From Conchiformibius kuhniae DSM 17694 (lineage in GTDB: Bacteria; Pseudomonadota; Gammaproteobacteria; Burkholderiales; Neisseriaceae), in contig NZ_KE386801.1 in assembly GCF_000428785.1 (NCBI RefSeq), forward strand, positions 21,112 through 56,250: 35,139 nucleotides of DNA. Reading direction: 5' to 3'. A program made the position numbers and the translations under genes. Within the stretch, counting starts at the first letter, position 1. Every line of letters starts with the position of its first letter. Under the pieces are notes generated by a model. The model searched no databases and was not told the origin of the DNA. It saw nothing but the letters and a program-made list of their open reading frames with translations. This document shows, one piece after another, positions 8,005 to 15,340 of the stretch.

Positions 8005-8786
8005 TTTTCCCTAATCCATTTCAACCACGCCGCAAACAATTCCGGCCGCAGCGCGGCAATCGCCGAGCGTTGGAACGCGTGTTTGCCGCTCCAAAATTCA
8101 TCGCCCTCCAGCGTGGCAAGCTGTCCGCCCGCTTCCTGAAAAATCAATGCGCCCGCCGCATAGTCCCACAGATTTTGTCCGCCGTGCACATACACATCGT
8201 AACGTCCCGCCGCCAAATAACACCAATCCAGCGTGCTGCTGCCCATGCTGCGAATGGTGCGCACGGGCGATAAAGTGTGGATGCGGCTGGACAAATTGCC
8301 CGAACGCAGCCGTTTTACTTCCACGCCCGCCACCGCGCGGTTCAGCTTGTCGGGGGATTGGCGCAGGGGAAGCGGCGTGCCGTTGAGCGTGGCGCCGTGT
8401 CCGCGTGCGGCGGCGAACATTTCGCCGGTGGCGGGGTTGTACACCGCGCCGAATTGCGGCAAACCGCGTTCCACATACGCCACTGATACGGCAAAATGCG
8501 GTATGCCGTTGATAAAATTGCTGGTTCCGTCTATCGGGTCGGCGACCCACAAGCCCGTTTGCGCCTGCTGCCATAATTCGCGTTGGCGAGGCGCGGGCAT
8601 TTCTTCGCCCAACACGGGCGCGGCGATGATGCTTGGCAAACCGCGTTCCAACGCTGCCTGCGCCGCCAAATCCGCCACCGACAAGGCGCTGCCGTCCGCC
8701 TTTCGCAAGCCTTCGGCGCGGAGAAAGTGCGGCATGATTTCGTTTTCGGCGGTGGTGCGGATAAGGGTTTGCAGTTGTTCGAGCAT
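7998..8786 (-). CDS. suhB: Inositol monophosphatase family protein, SuhB-like
   Basis: 262 residues from ATG 8786 (MLEQLQTLIRTTAENEIMP). Metal-binding motifs of the Li-sensitive phosphatase fold are present: the LGEEM glutamate near 76, DPIDGTSNFINGIPHFAVSV near 98-117, and WDYAAGALIFQEAGG near 212-226. It would hydrolyse inositol or related sugar monophosphates with Mg2+; in E. coli SuhB also acts in rRNA antitermination complexes. The assignment to SuhB rather than CysQ or HisN rests on length and motif style. An upstream in-frame extension was rejected because it contains no family sequence. Confidence 0.85.
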   Translation of the reverse strand: MLEQLQTLIRTTAENEIMPHFLRAEGLRKADGSALSVADLAAQAALERGLPSIIAAPVLGEEMPAPRQRELWQQAQTGLWVADPIDGTSNFINGIPHFAVSVAYVERGLPQFGAVYNPATGEMFAAARGHGATLNGTPLPLRQSPDKLNRAVAGVEVKRLRSGNLSSRIHTLSPVRTIRSMGSSTLDWCYLAAGRYDVYVHGGQNLWDYAAGALIFQEAGGQLATLEGDEFWSGKHAFQRSAIAALRPELFAAWLKWIRENQ

Positions 8787-8811
8787 GGCGGGCGGGCTGC
8801 GGCGGGCGTTC

Positions 8812-8823
8812 AGGCAGCCTGAA
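8812..8823 (+). repeat. DNA uptake sequence AGGCAGCCTGAA
   Basis: A full 12-base match to the Kingella-type dialect in the suhB-rsmE divergent gap. This supports natural competence and the Neisseriaceae assignment. Confidence 0.85.
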
Positions 8824-8846
8824 AAACGCCGCAAAGCAATATCGTT

Positions 8847-8855
8847 TGTTAAAAT
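8847..8855 (+). promoter_or_regulatory. Putative extended -10 promoter of rsmE
   Basis: TGT-TAAAAT, identical to the thyA element, is 38 bases before the rsmE ATG. No clear -35 box is seen. Confidence 0.45.
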
Positions 8856-8893
8856 AGCCGCGATATTAACGATTTTTCACACAGGCAACAACC

Positions 8894-9610
8894 ATGCCCC
8901 GATTTTACCTGCCCGCGCTGCCCGAAAGCGGCGAAATTTTTTTGTCCGACAAAGTGTTGCGGCACATTCACGTTTTGCGTTTGCGTGTCGGCGATGCGTT
9001 GGTGCTGTTTGACGGCGCGGGCAATGCCGTGTCTGCCGAATTGGTTTCATTGGACAAACGCCGCGCCGTCTGCCGCATCATCGGGCGGGCGGACGGCGCG
9101 GCGGAAAGTCCTTTAAATATTATGCTGATACAGGCGGTGTCGGCGGGCGAGCGCATGGAATTTACTTTGCAAAAAAGCGTGGAATTGGGCGTGAACGCCA
9201 TTCAGCCGGTTATCAGCCGCCGCAGCGTGGTGCGTTTGAGCGGGGAACGCGCCGACAAACGGCAAGCGCGTTGGCAGGAAATCGTGGTTTCGGCGTGCGA
9301 ACAATGCGGGCGCAATACCGTGCCGCCCGTGTTGCCCGTGCTGGAGTTGGCGGACTATTGGCGCAACGCCGCGCCCGTGCCGCATCTGATGATGAGCCTG
9401 AACCAAGCCCGCAGCCTGAAAGATTTGGACGCGCCGCAGTCGCTGGCATTGTTGGTGGGTTGCGAGGGCGGTTGGACGGCGGAAGAGGAAGCGGCGGCGC
9501 GGGCGCACGGCTGCCAAGCGTTTACATTGGGCGGGCGCGTATTGCGTACCGAAACGGCGGCGTTGGCGGCGGTTGCGGCGATGCAGACTTTGTGGGGGGA
9601 TTTTGTTTAG
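8894..9610 (+). CDS. rsmE: 16S rRNA (uracil1498-N3)-methyltransferase RsmE
   Basis: 238 residues. The N-terminal PUA-like part begins MPRFYLPALPESGEIFLSD...HIHVLRLRVGDALVLFDGAG, as in the RsmE family. The SPOUT domain follows with LIQAVSAGERMEFTLQKSVELGVNAIQPV (about 78-106), LVGCEGGWTAEEEAAA and LGGRVLRTETAALAA (about 212-226) for S-adenosylmethionine binding. It methylates U1498 in the 30S decoding region. The TAG stop sits at the left edge of MITE copy 2. Confidence 0.96.
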   Translation: MPRFYLPALPESGEIFLSDKVLRHIHVLRLRVGDALVLFDGAGNAVSAELVSLDKRRAVCRIIGRADGAAESPLNIMLIQAVSAGERMEFTLQKSVELGVNAIQPVISRRSVVRLSGERADKRQARWQEIVVSACEQCGRNTVPPVLPVLELADYWRNAAPVPHLMMSLNQARSLKDLDAPQSLALLVGCEGGWTAEEEAAARAHGCQAFTLGGRVLRTETAALAAVAAMQTLWGDFV

Positions 9611-9808
9611 GGCGTGTCATCAATTAAATTCTTTCATTGAAAATCAATGAAGTATCACAACTTCCGTCATTCCCGCGCAGGCGGAAATCCACTGCCCGAT
9701 GTTTGGCAAACGATGTTTTATCACAGTTTATTATGCTTCGATGTGGATTCCCGCCTGCGCGGGAATAACGATGCTGTGTTTTTTCGGTCAATTGATGACA
9801 CGTCCTAG
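9607..9808. mobile_element. MITE-like element, copy 2
   Basis: TTAG-GGCGTGTCATCAATTA at the left and TTGATGACACGTC-CTAG at the right delimit a 202-base element with two dRS3-type palindromes (the first has one mismatch) around the conserved core. It is non-coding. The left TAG is the stop codon of rsmE. It lies in the same orientation as copy 1 (AT-rich arm on the left). Confidence 0.85.
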
Positions 9809-9900
9809 GGTGCGCCGTCCTGCCCGCGAATGCGGGCATCCGTGTTCCCTTTTTACAATCCGATGCTTTTCCAAATCGCGCTTGCAAACCGCGCCACGGT

Positions 9901-9915
9901 TTCAGGCTGCCTGAA
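9901..9915. repeat. Palindromic DNA uptake sequence
   Basis: TTCAGGCTGCCTGAA contains the 12-mer on both strands (AGGCAGCCTGAA on minus, AGGCTGCCTGAA on plus). It lies just upstream of the lipoprotein gene. Confidence 0.75.
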
Positions 9916-9966
9916 AACCGCGTAAAATACCGTTTTTTTAACCCCTTTTAAAAGGACGACACCACC

Positions 9967-10914
9967 ATGAACCTGAAAACCCCCGCCTACGCCCTGCTGA
10001 CTGCCCTGCTGCTGGGCGCGTGCCAAGACAAAACCGAAGCCCCCGCCGCGCCCAAAGCCGACACCGCCCAAACCGCCCCGTCTGCCGACAAAAGCGAAGC
10101 GGCTGAAAACGAAAGCGAAGAAACAGAAGAAGCCGAAAGCGAAACCGAAGGCAAAGGCGTGGCGGTAAACGACCCGCTGCTGCAAGAATTTGCCGACCTG
10201 ACCGAAAAAGTGCGCGGCGAATTGCAAAACGGCAAAAATGTCGAAAAAAGCTACACCCGCCACCGCGCCGACGTGGAAAAACTGGTTGAAAAAATCAGTA
10301 CTGCCAAACAAGATTTTTTGGAAAACTATCACGATGATGCCAATTGGCAAAACGACAAACCCACCGCCGAACTGCGCGCACAGCAGAAACAATTGCGGGC
10401 AGTGGGCTTGGAATACTGGGACTTGGGCGAAGGCATGGTGGAAATCCGCCCCGTTGCCGATTATTACGTCAAACTGTTCGGCAAAGCGGCAGACAAAGAC
10501 TTGCGCGAATTTCTGAAGCTGGAAGCAGACGACAACAAACAACTGATTTACAACGACGGCGCATTGGCAGTGGCTTGGGACGATTTGGCAAACCGCATCG
10601 CGGCATGGGAAAACTGGGCGGGCGAATATCCGCAAAGCACGTTCAACAAACAGGTTGCCGACACGCTGAAAAACTACCGCCGCACCTATCTTTTTGGTGA
10701 AGACAACACCCCCGTTGCCGAAGATGACGGTATTTTATTGCCCGAAGTGGAAAAAGAGTGGACGCGCTTTGTCCAAGCCCACCCAAACAGCGAAACCGCG
10801 CAGATGGTGGAAGAAGCCAAGCGTTATTGGAAAGCGCGTCAGGATAAGGGTGGAGAAGAGCCTGATTTGTCGGGATATTCCGCGCCGTTTAAAAACCTGC
10901 GCCAATACGACTGA
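9967..10914 (+). CDS. Lipoprotein with acidic linker, possibly DUF3829/YiiG-like
   Basis: 315 residues. Lipoprotein signal with LLGAC and Cys19, preceded by an AAGGA-type ribosome site. Residues about 20-65 are a low-complexity Ala/Glu/Ser/Thr linker, strongly acidic. The rest is a helical, charged domain with heptad-like stretches (about 68-130 and 150-215) and no cysteine. The length and helical layout recall the YiiG/DUF3829 lipoproteins, whose function is unknown, but I cannot point to a diagnostic motif. No membrane segment is seen beyond the signal. It is monocistronic, with its stop 46 bases before the DarA-like gene. Confidence 0.75.
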   Translation: MNLKTPAYALLTALLLGACQDKTEAPAAPKADTAQTAPSADKSEAAENESEETEEAESETEGKGVAVNDPLLQEFADLTEKVRGELQNGKNVEKSYTRHRADVEKLVEKISTAKQDFLENYHDDANWQNDKPTAELRAQQKQLRAVGLEYWDLGEGMVEIRPVADYYVKLFGKAADKDLREFLKLEADDNKQLIYNDGALAVAWDDLANRIAAWENWAGEYPQSTFNKQVADTLKNYRRTYLFGEDNTPVAEDDGILLPEVEKEWTRFVQAHPNSETAQMVEEAKRYWKARQDKGGEEPDLSGYSAPFKNLRQYD

Positions 10915-10927
10915 AAACCATGTGCCG

Positions 10928-10936
10928 TGTTAGAAT
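10928..10936 (+). promoter_or_regulatory. Putative extended -10 promoter of the darA-like operon
   Basis: TGT-TAGAAT lies 24 bases before the ATG of the first gene of the nine-gene cluster. The same nonamer precedes the XRE regulator gene. There is no good -35 hexamer. It is the only promoter-like site I see for the whole operon. Confidence 0.45.
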
Positions 10937-10960
10937 GTGCGTTTTTTGCGGCAGTGAATC

Positions 10961-11869
10961 ATGAGCAAACGGGTATTGCTGGTGTCGTATTCGCAAACGG
11001 GGCAGTTGGCGCGGCTGTGTGCGGCGTTTGGCAGGGGCTTGCGTGATGGCGGTGCGGAAGTGGAAGAAGTCGTGTTGCAGGCAGCCGAGCCGTTTCCGTT
11101 TCCTTGGCCGTTTGCCCGATTTTTCGATGCCTTTCCCGAAACGGTGCATTTGCGCCCCGCGCCGATTGTGCCGCCCGTGTTGCGGCATGAGCGTTATGAT
11201 TTGGTGGTGGTGGCTTATACGGTGTGGTTTTTGTCGCCTTCGCAGCCGGTGTGCGCGTTTTTGCAGTCGCCGCAGGCGCGGCAGGTGTTGCAAGGCACGC
11301 CGGTGGCAACCATCATCGGTTGCCGCAATATGTGGCTGATGGCGCAGGAACAAGTCAAAATGCTGTTGGCAGACGCGGGGGCGGAGCTGGTGGGCAATCT
11401 GGTAAAAACCGACCGTTGCACCACCGCCGCCAGCTTTGTTACCACGCCTTTGTGGCTGCTGACGGGCAAGCGCAAGGCAGCATCGTGGCTGCCTGAAGCG
11501 GGCATTGCCGATGAAGAAATCGCCGATGTGGCGCGTTTCGGTGCGAAAACGGCGCAGGTGTTGCAACAGGGCAGGCCCGATGCGGCAATGTGGCGCGGCA
11601 TGGGTGCGGTGCGCGTAAACGAGCGGCTGATTTTCAGCGAGCGTTTCGCCCGCCGCAGTTTTCGTTTGTGGGGTGCGCTGCTGATGGCGGCGGGGCGGCG
11701 GTCGTTGCGCTTGCGGTGGGTGTTGCTGTATGTTTATATTGTGTTTTTGGTGGCGGTTATTTTAACGGTGGTGCCGCTTGCCGCCGTGTTGAAACGGGTG
11801 TTTGCGCCCGTGCTGCGGGCGCGTATCCGCCGCGAGAAGGCGTATTATGCCGCACCTTCGGGCGAATGA
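10961..11869 (+). CDS. darA: DarA/StlC-type flavodoxin-fold enzyme of resorcinol biosynthesis
   Basis: 302 residues. It opens with a flavodoxin-type phosphate loop (VLLVSYSQTGQLARL, Ser9-Gly14), continues with YDLVVVAYTVWFLSPSQPV and GTPVATIIGCRNMWLMAQEQ, and ends with a long hydrophobic helix near 250-280 that should anchor it to the membrane. This layout matches the family annotated as dialkylresorcinol condensing enzyme DarA. In the Photorhabdus stilbene and dialkylresorcinol pathways the homologue is thought to aromatise the cyclohexanedione made by the StlD/DarB ketosynthase. Gene one of nine, 16 bases before the darB-like gene. The family call is fairly sure; the substrate is unknown. 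Confidence 0.82.
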   Translation: MSKRVLLVSYSQTGQLARLCAAFGRGLRDGGAEVEEVVLQAAEPFPFPWPFARFFDAFPETVHLRPAPIVPPVLRHERYDLVVVAYTVWFLSPSQPVCAFLQSPQARQVLQGTPVATIIGCRNMWLMAQEQVKMLLADAGAELVGNLVKTDRCTTAASFVTTPLWLLTGKRKAASWLPEAGIADEEIADVARFGAKTAQVLQQGRPDAAMWRGMGAVRVNERLIFSERFARRSFRLWGALLMAAGRRSLRLRWVLLYVYIVFLVAVILTVVPLAAVLKRVFAPVLRARIRREKAYYAAPSGE

Positions 11870-11885
11870 ATCAGGGGCGTAACGA

Positions 11886-13031
11886 ATGATGGTTTGCAAC
11901 GATGTTTATCTGAACCGCGTGGCGGCGTTTTTGCCCAACCGCGCCGTCGGCAACGATGAAATGGAAACGGTGTTGGGCAGGGTAGGGGGCGTGCCGTCCC
12001 GCGTGCGCAAAATGATTTTGCGTGCCAACGGCATCCGCAGCCGTCATTATGCGATTGACCCCGACAGCCGCGCCGCCACCCACACGGCGGCGGAATTGGC
12101 TGCCGAAGCGGTGCGCGGTTTGTGGACGCAGGGCGTGCGCCCCGATGAGGTGTCGGTGTTGGCGTGCGCCACCTCGTATCCCGACCAAATCATGCCCGGA
12201 CACGGGGTGATGGTACACGGTTTGTTGCCGGAAATTCCGCCTTGCGAAGTGGCAACGGCGGCGGGCGTGTGTACGGCGGGCATGACGGCGATGCTGCACG
12301 CCTTCCGCGCCGTGTGCTGCAACGGCGGCACGGCGGTGGCGTGTGCGGCGGAAAACGCTTCGGCGGTGATGCGCGGCGAGTGTTTCGCCCCCGCCGCAGG
12401 GCGCGATTGGGACGCGGCAAGCCCCGAATTGGCGTTTGAGCAGGATTTTTTGCGTTGGATGCTGTCGGACGGTGCGGGCGCGGCGGCATTGTCGGCGGCG
12501 CCGCTTGCAGGCAGCCTGAATTTCAAAATCCGTTGGATTGAAACCGTGTCGTATGCGGGCGAAATGCCCGTGTGCATGTATGCGGGCGCGGACACGGACG
12601 CGCAAGGGCGTTTGCACGGCTTCAAAAGCGGTTTTCGCGCCGACAACATCATGGCGGTCAAGCAAAACGTCAAGCTGCTCAACGCCGAAATCATCGCCCG
12701 CACGGTGGAGCAGCCCCTGCGCCGTCTGGCAGACAAATACGCCCTTGCGCCCGAACGTATCGATTGGTTTTTGCCGCATTATTCTTCCGAATTTTTCCGC
12801 CCGCGCGTGGCGGCGGGGCTGCAACGCATCGGCTTTGCGCTGCCGCAGGAAAAATGGTTTACCAATCTGGCGGAAAAAGGCAACACGGGTTCGGCTTCCA
12901 TCTACATTATTTTGGAAGAATTTATGCGGCGCGGCGATGTTTGTGCGGGCGAAACGGTGTTGTGCTACATTCCCGAAAGCGGGCGTTTTTCCAGTTGCTT
13001 TATGTTGTTGGAGGCGGTTTATGCGGATTGA
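11886..13031 (+). CDS. darB: StlD/DarB-family beta-ketoacyl synthase (KAS III fold)
   Basis: 381 residues with an intact KAS III triad: Cys129 in AGVCTAGMTA, His298 in WFLPHYSSEFF, and Asn333 in EKGNTGSASIY. The segments MPGHGVMVHGLLPEIPPCEV and the HYSSEFF/WFTNL region are typical of the DarB/StlD subgroup rather than FabH. That subgroup joins a beta-ketoacyl-ACP and a second acyl thioester and cyclises the product to a 2,5-dialkyl-cyclohexane-1,3-dione. A DarA-like gene immediately upstream supports this. A full DNA uptake sequence is embedded at 12509-12520. Its end overlaps the next start by 11 bases. Confidence 0.88.
   Translation: MMVCNDVYLNRVAAFLPNRAVGNDEMETVLGRVGGVPSRVRKMILRANGIRSRHYAIDPDSRAATHTAAELAAEAVRGLWTQGVRPDEVSVLACATSYPDQIMPGHGVMVHGLLPEIPPCEVATAAGVCTAGMTAMLHAFRAVCCNGGTAVACAAENASAVMRGECFAPAAGRDWDAASPELAFEQDFLRWMLSDGAGAAALSAAPLAGSLNFKIRWIETVSYAGEMPVCMYAGADTDAQGRLHGFKSGFRADNIMAVKQNVKLLNAEIIARTVEQPLRRLADKYALAPERIDWFLPHYSSEFFRPRVAAGLQRIGFALPQEKWFTNLAEKGNTGSASIYIILEEFMRRGDVCAGETVLCYIPESGRFSSCFMLLEAVYAD
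12509..12520 (+). repeat. DNA uptake sequence inside the darB-like gene
   Basis: AGGCAGCCTGAA, full 12/12, coding for part of AGSLNF. Uptake sequences inside genes suggest the cluster has lived in this competent lineage for some time or moves between relatives by transformation. Confidence 0.85.
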
Positions 13032-13449
13032 CGACGTGCCGCAAGACCAAAGCCGCACCTATCGCGGCCATCACAAAATCCTGTACGCCACCCGCAACGG
13101 CCGTTACGAAGCCGCGCCGTCCAACGGCTGGGCGGCGGAAGAATACGCCACCGAACAGGCTGTGGCGGATTTGCACGCGCAATCGCTCGCCGCCTACCGC
13201 GAAGCGGCATCGGGCAAACGTTCCCCGCTTTATTACTATATGTACTGCTACCGCCACGATGAAACGTCTTTGGCGCAAAGTGCGGGCGTGTGGCGTTGGC
13301 GCGTGCGCCGCCATTTCCGCCCCGACGTGTTTGCGCGGCTGCCTGAAAGCGTGCTGCGGCGTTACGCCCGCGCCTTGAACGTGAGCGTTGCCGCCTTGCA
13401 AACGCTGCCGCCCGCACCGCTCAACCCCTTTGCCGGAGATGCCGAATGA
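13021..13449 (+). CDS. Unknown 142-residue protein of the darAB cluster
   Basis: From ATG 13021 (MRIDDVPQDQSRTYRGHHKI). The start is set by an 11-base overlap with the darB-like gene, and the stop overlaps the next gene as ATGA. No signal peptide or membrane segment. A YKI/tyrosine-rich first half is followed by an aromatic stretch (PLYYYMYCYRHDE, about 76-88) and a basic C-terminal helix-rich part with RVRRHFRP and VLRRYARALNVSVAALQTLP, which loosely resembles a small helix-turn-helix or scaffold. I do not recognise the family. Its fixed place between the ketosynthase and BtrH-like genes suggests a pathway role; a regulator, cyclase-like helper or scaffold are all possible. Confidence 0.75.
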   Translation: MRIDDVPQDQSRTYRGHHKILYATRNGRYEAAPSNGWAAEEYATEQAVADLHAQSLAAYREAASGKRSPLYYYMYCYRHDETSLAQSAGVWRWRVRRHFRPDVFARLPESVLRRYARALNVSVAALQTLPPAPLNPFAGDAE

Positions 13450-14447
13450 CGGACGATTTTCCCCACCGCCACACCGCCCATTGCGAAAGCGGCACGCTGT
13501 CGGCGCTGCTGCGCCGGCACGGCTGCGATTTGGACGAAGCGATGGTGTTCGGGCTGGGACGCGCCCTTGCCTTTGCCTACATTCCCATCGTCAAACTGGC
13601 GGGCATGCCCCTGATTTCCTACCGCATTCCGCCGGGGCGCATCATCGCCAACGTTTGCCGCAGCCTGAATTTGCGGGTGCAACGGCAACGTTTTGCCTCG
13701 CCCGAAAAAGGCATGGCGGCGTTGGACGCGGTGCTGGACGCGGGCGATGTGGCGGTTTTGCAGACTTCCGTGTTTTGGCTGCCGTATTTTCCCGCCGAAA
13801 TGCGCTTTCATTTCAATGCCCACAACCTGCTGGTGTACGGCAAAGACGGCGCGGACTACCTCATCAGCGACCCCGTGTTCGAACAAGCGCAACGCTGCCG
13901 CGCCGAAGATTTGCAACGCGCCCGTTTTGCCAAAGGCGCACTCGCGCCCAAAGGGCTGATGTACACTTTGGCAGACGCCGCCGCCTTGCACGACGTGCCG
14001 CAGCGTTTGCCGCAACTGTTGCGCCGCGCAGTGGCGAAAAACGCCCGCAGCATGCTTGCGCCCGTGTTTTTTGTCGGCGTGCGCGGCATGCGTACCCTGT
14101 CGCGCCGTTTGGCGGTGCTGCCTGAAAAACACGATGAAGCCCATTGCCGCCGTTATCTCGGACACATCGTGCGCATGCAGGAAGAAATCGGCACGGGCGG
14201 AGCGGGTTTCCGCTATCTGTATGCCTGTTTTTTGCAACAGGCAGCCGATGTGTGCGGCGAAACCGCTTGGCAACGCGCTTCGCAGGAATTGACCGCCATC
14301 GGCGACACATGGCGCGAGTTTGCCGCCGACTGCGTGCGCCATTGCCGCCAAAGCCCGCTTGACGGTTTGGCGGACTTGGCGGCGCAGTTGCACGGCTTGG
14401 CACAGCGCGAAGAACGCCTGTGGCGCGGCTTGGCGGCGGCATCATGA
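13446..14447 (+). CDS. BtrH-like acyltransferase/hydrolase (BtrH N-terminal domain)
   Basis: 333 residues. It begins with a papain/transglutaminase-like BtrH_N domain: HTAHCESGTL with Cys13, AHNLLVYG with His126, and LISDP with Asp142, a plausible catalytic triad. The second half (about 180-330) is helical. In butirosin biosynthesis BtrH moves an acyl group from an acyl carrier protein to an aminoglycoside. By analogy this protein could transfer or release the acyl chain built on the cluster's own ACP. It overlaps both neighbours by four bases (ATGA). The reaction and acceptor are inference; the domain call is fairly firm. Confidence 0.78.
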   Translation: MTDDFPHRHTAHCESGTLSALLRRHGCDLDEAMVFGLGRALAFAYIPIVKLAGMPLISYRIPPGRIIANVCRSLNLRVQRQRFASPEKGMAALDAVLDAGDVAVLQTSVFWLPYFPAEMRFHFNAHNLLVYGKDGADYLISDPVFEQAQRCRAEDLQRARFAKGALAPKGLMYTLADAAALHDVPQRLPQLLRRAVAKNARSMLAPVFFVGVRGMRTLSRRLAVLPEKHDEAHCRRYLGHIVRMQEEIGTGGAGFRYLYACFLQQAADVCGETAWQRASQELTAIGDTWREFAADCVRHCRQSPLDGLADLAAQLHGLAQREERLWRGLAAAS

Positions 14448-15340
14448 TTGCGGTGGAAAACCTGTCGCACCGTTACGCGGGCGCGGCGGAAAACGCCTTA
14501 AACGGCGTTTCGTTCACGCTGCCCGAAGGCACGGTTTTGGGCTTGCTCGGGCCCAACGGCGCGGGCAAAACCACGCTGATGTCGCTGCTGGCGGGTTTGC
14601 AGCCCGTGCAAAGCGGGCTGATTGCTGTGGACGGCGTGCCGGTACAACGGCTTGCCCGCCGCGTGCGCCGCCGCATTTCACTGGTGCCGCAGGATTTCGC
14701 CTTTTACCCGCAATTGAGCGTGCAGGGCAATTTGGCGTTTTTCGCCGCCCTGTACGGCGTGCGCGACCGCGCATGGCAAACGCAGCTTTTGGAACAAACG
14801 GGCTTGACCGCGCACCGGCGCAAACCCGCCAAACACCTTTCCGGCGGCTTGAAACGGCGTTTGAACTTCGCCATCGGGCTGATTAACCGCCCGCGCCTGA
14901 TTTTTCTGGACGAAATCACGGTCGGGATTGACCCCGAATCGCGCCGTTTCGTGCTGGAGAGCGTGGCGCAACTGGGGCGGCAGGGCGTAACGGTGGTGTA
15001 CACCTCGCACTACCTTCAGGAAATCGAAACCCTGTGCGACCGCCTGATGCTGCTGGACGGCGGACGTTTGGCGTTTTCAGGCAGCCTTGCCGAGCTGCCC
15101 GCGCAAGCGCAAATGTTCGTGCAAACCGAGCCGCCCTTGAGCGGAAAACACATCAACGCATTGGGCGGCAAAGCAAGCGGCGGCGGCGCGTATCTGCCCG
15201 CACACCACACCCCCGAACAGGTTTTGCCGTTTTTGTATGCGGCGGGCTACCGCATCACCGCCTGCCGCTTCGGCAAACCTTCACTGGAAGAATTTTATCT
15301 GGACTTTTTGCACCGCCGTGCGGAGCCGCCGCCATGCTGA
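14444..15340 (+). CDS. ABC transporter ATP-binding protein (export type)
   Basis: 298 residues from ATG 14444, coupled to the BtrH-like gene by ATGA. Walker A GPNGAGKTT at 36-44, Q-loop VPQD at 81-84, signature LSGGLKRRL at 132-140 (Leu replaces the usual Gln), Walker B LIFLDE at 152-157, and H-loop His189. The ABC-2 type subfamily (CcmA-like) and a C-terminal extension after about 220 fit a lipid, polyketide or antibiotic exporter. Its permease is the next gene, starting seven bases before this stop. Confidence 0.9.
   Translation: MIAVENLSHRYAGAAENALNGVSFTLPEGTVLGLLGPNGAGKTTLMSLLAGLQPVQSGLIAVDGVPVQRLARRVRRRISLVPQDFAFYPQLSVQGNLAFFAALYGVRDRAWQTQLLEQTGLTAHRRKPAKHLSGGLKRRLNFAIGLINRPRLIFLDEITVGIDPESRRFVLESVAQLGRQGVTVVYTSHYLQEIETLCDRLMLLDGGRLAFSGSLAELPAQAQMFVQTEPPLSGKHINALGGKASGGGAYLPAHHTPEQVLPFLYAAGYRITACRFGKPSLEEFYLDFLHRRAEPPPC

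Noticed and set aside
11871..13058. 395-residue minus-strand open frame
   Set aside because: Antisense to the darB-like gene, whose triad and motifs are clear; composition is Arg/His-rich and no start signal is seen.
15034..15333. N-terminal extension of the ABC permease
   Set aside because: It lies inside the ATPase gene in another frame. The ATG at 15334 gives a normal membrane N-terminus.
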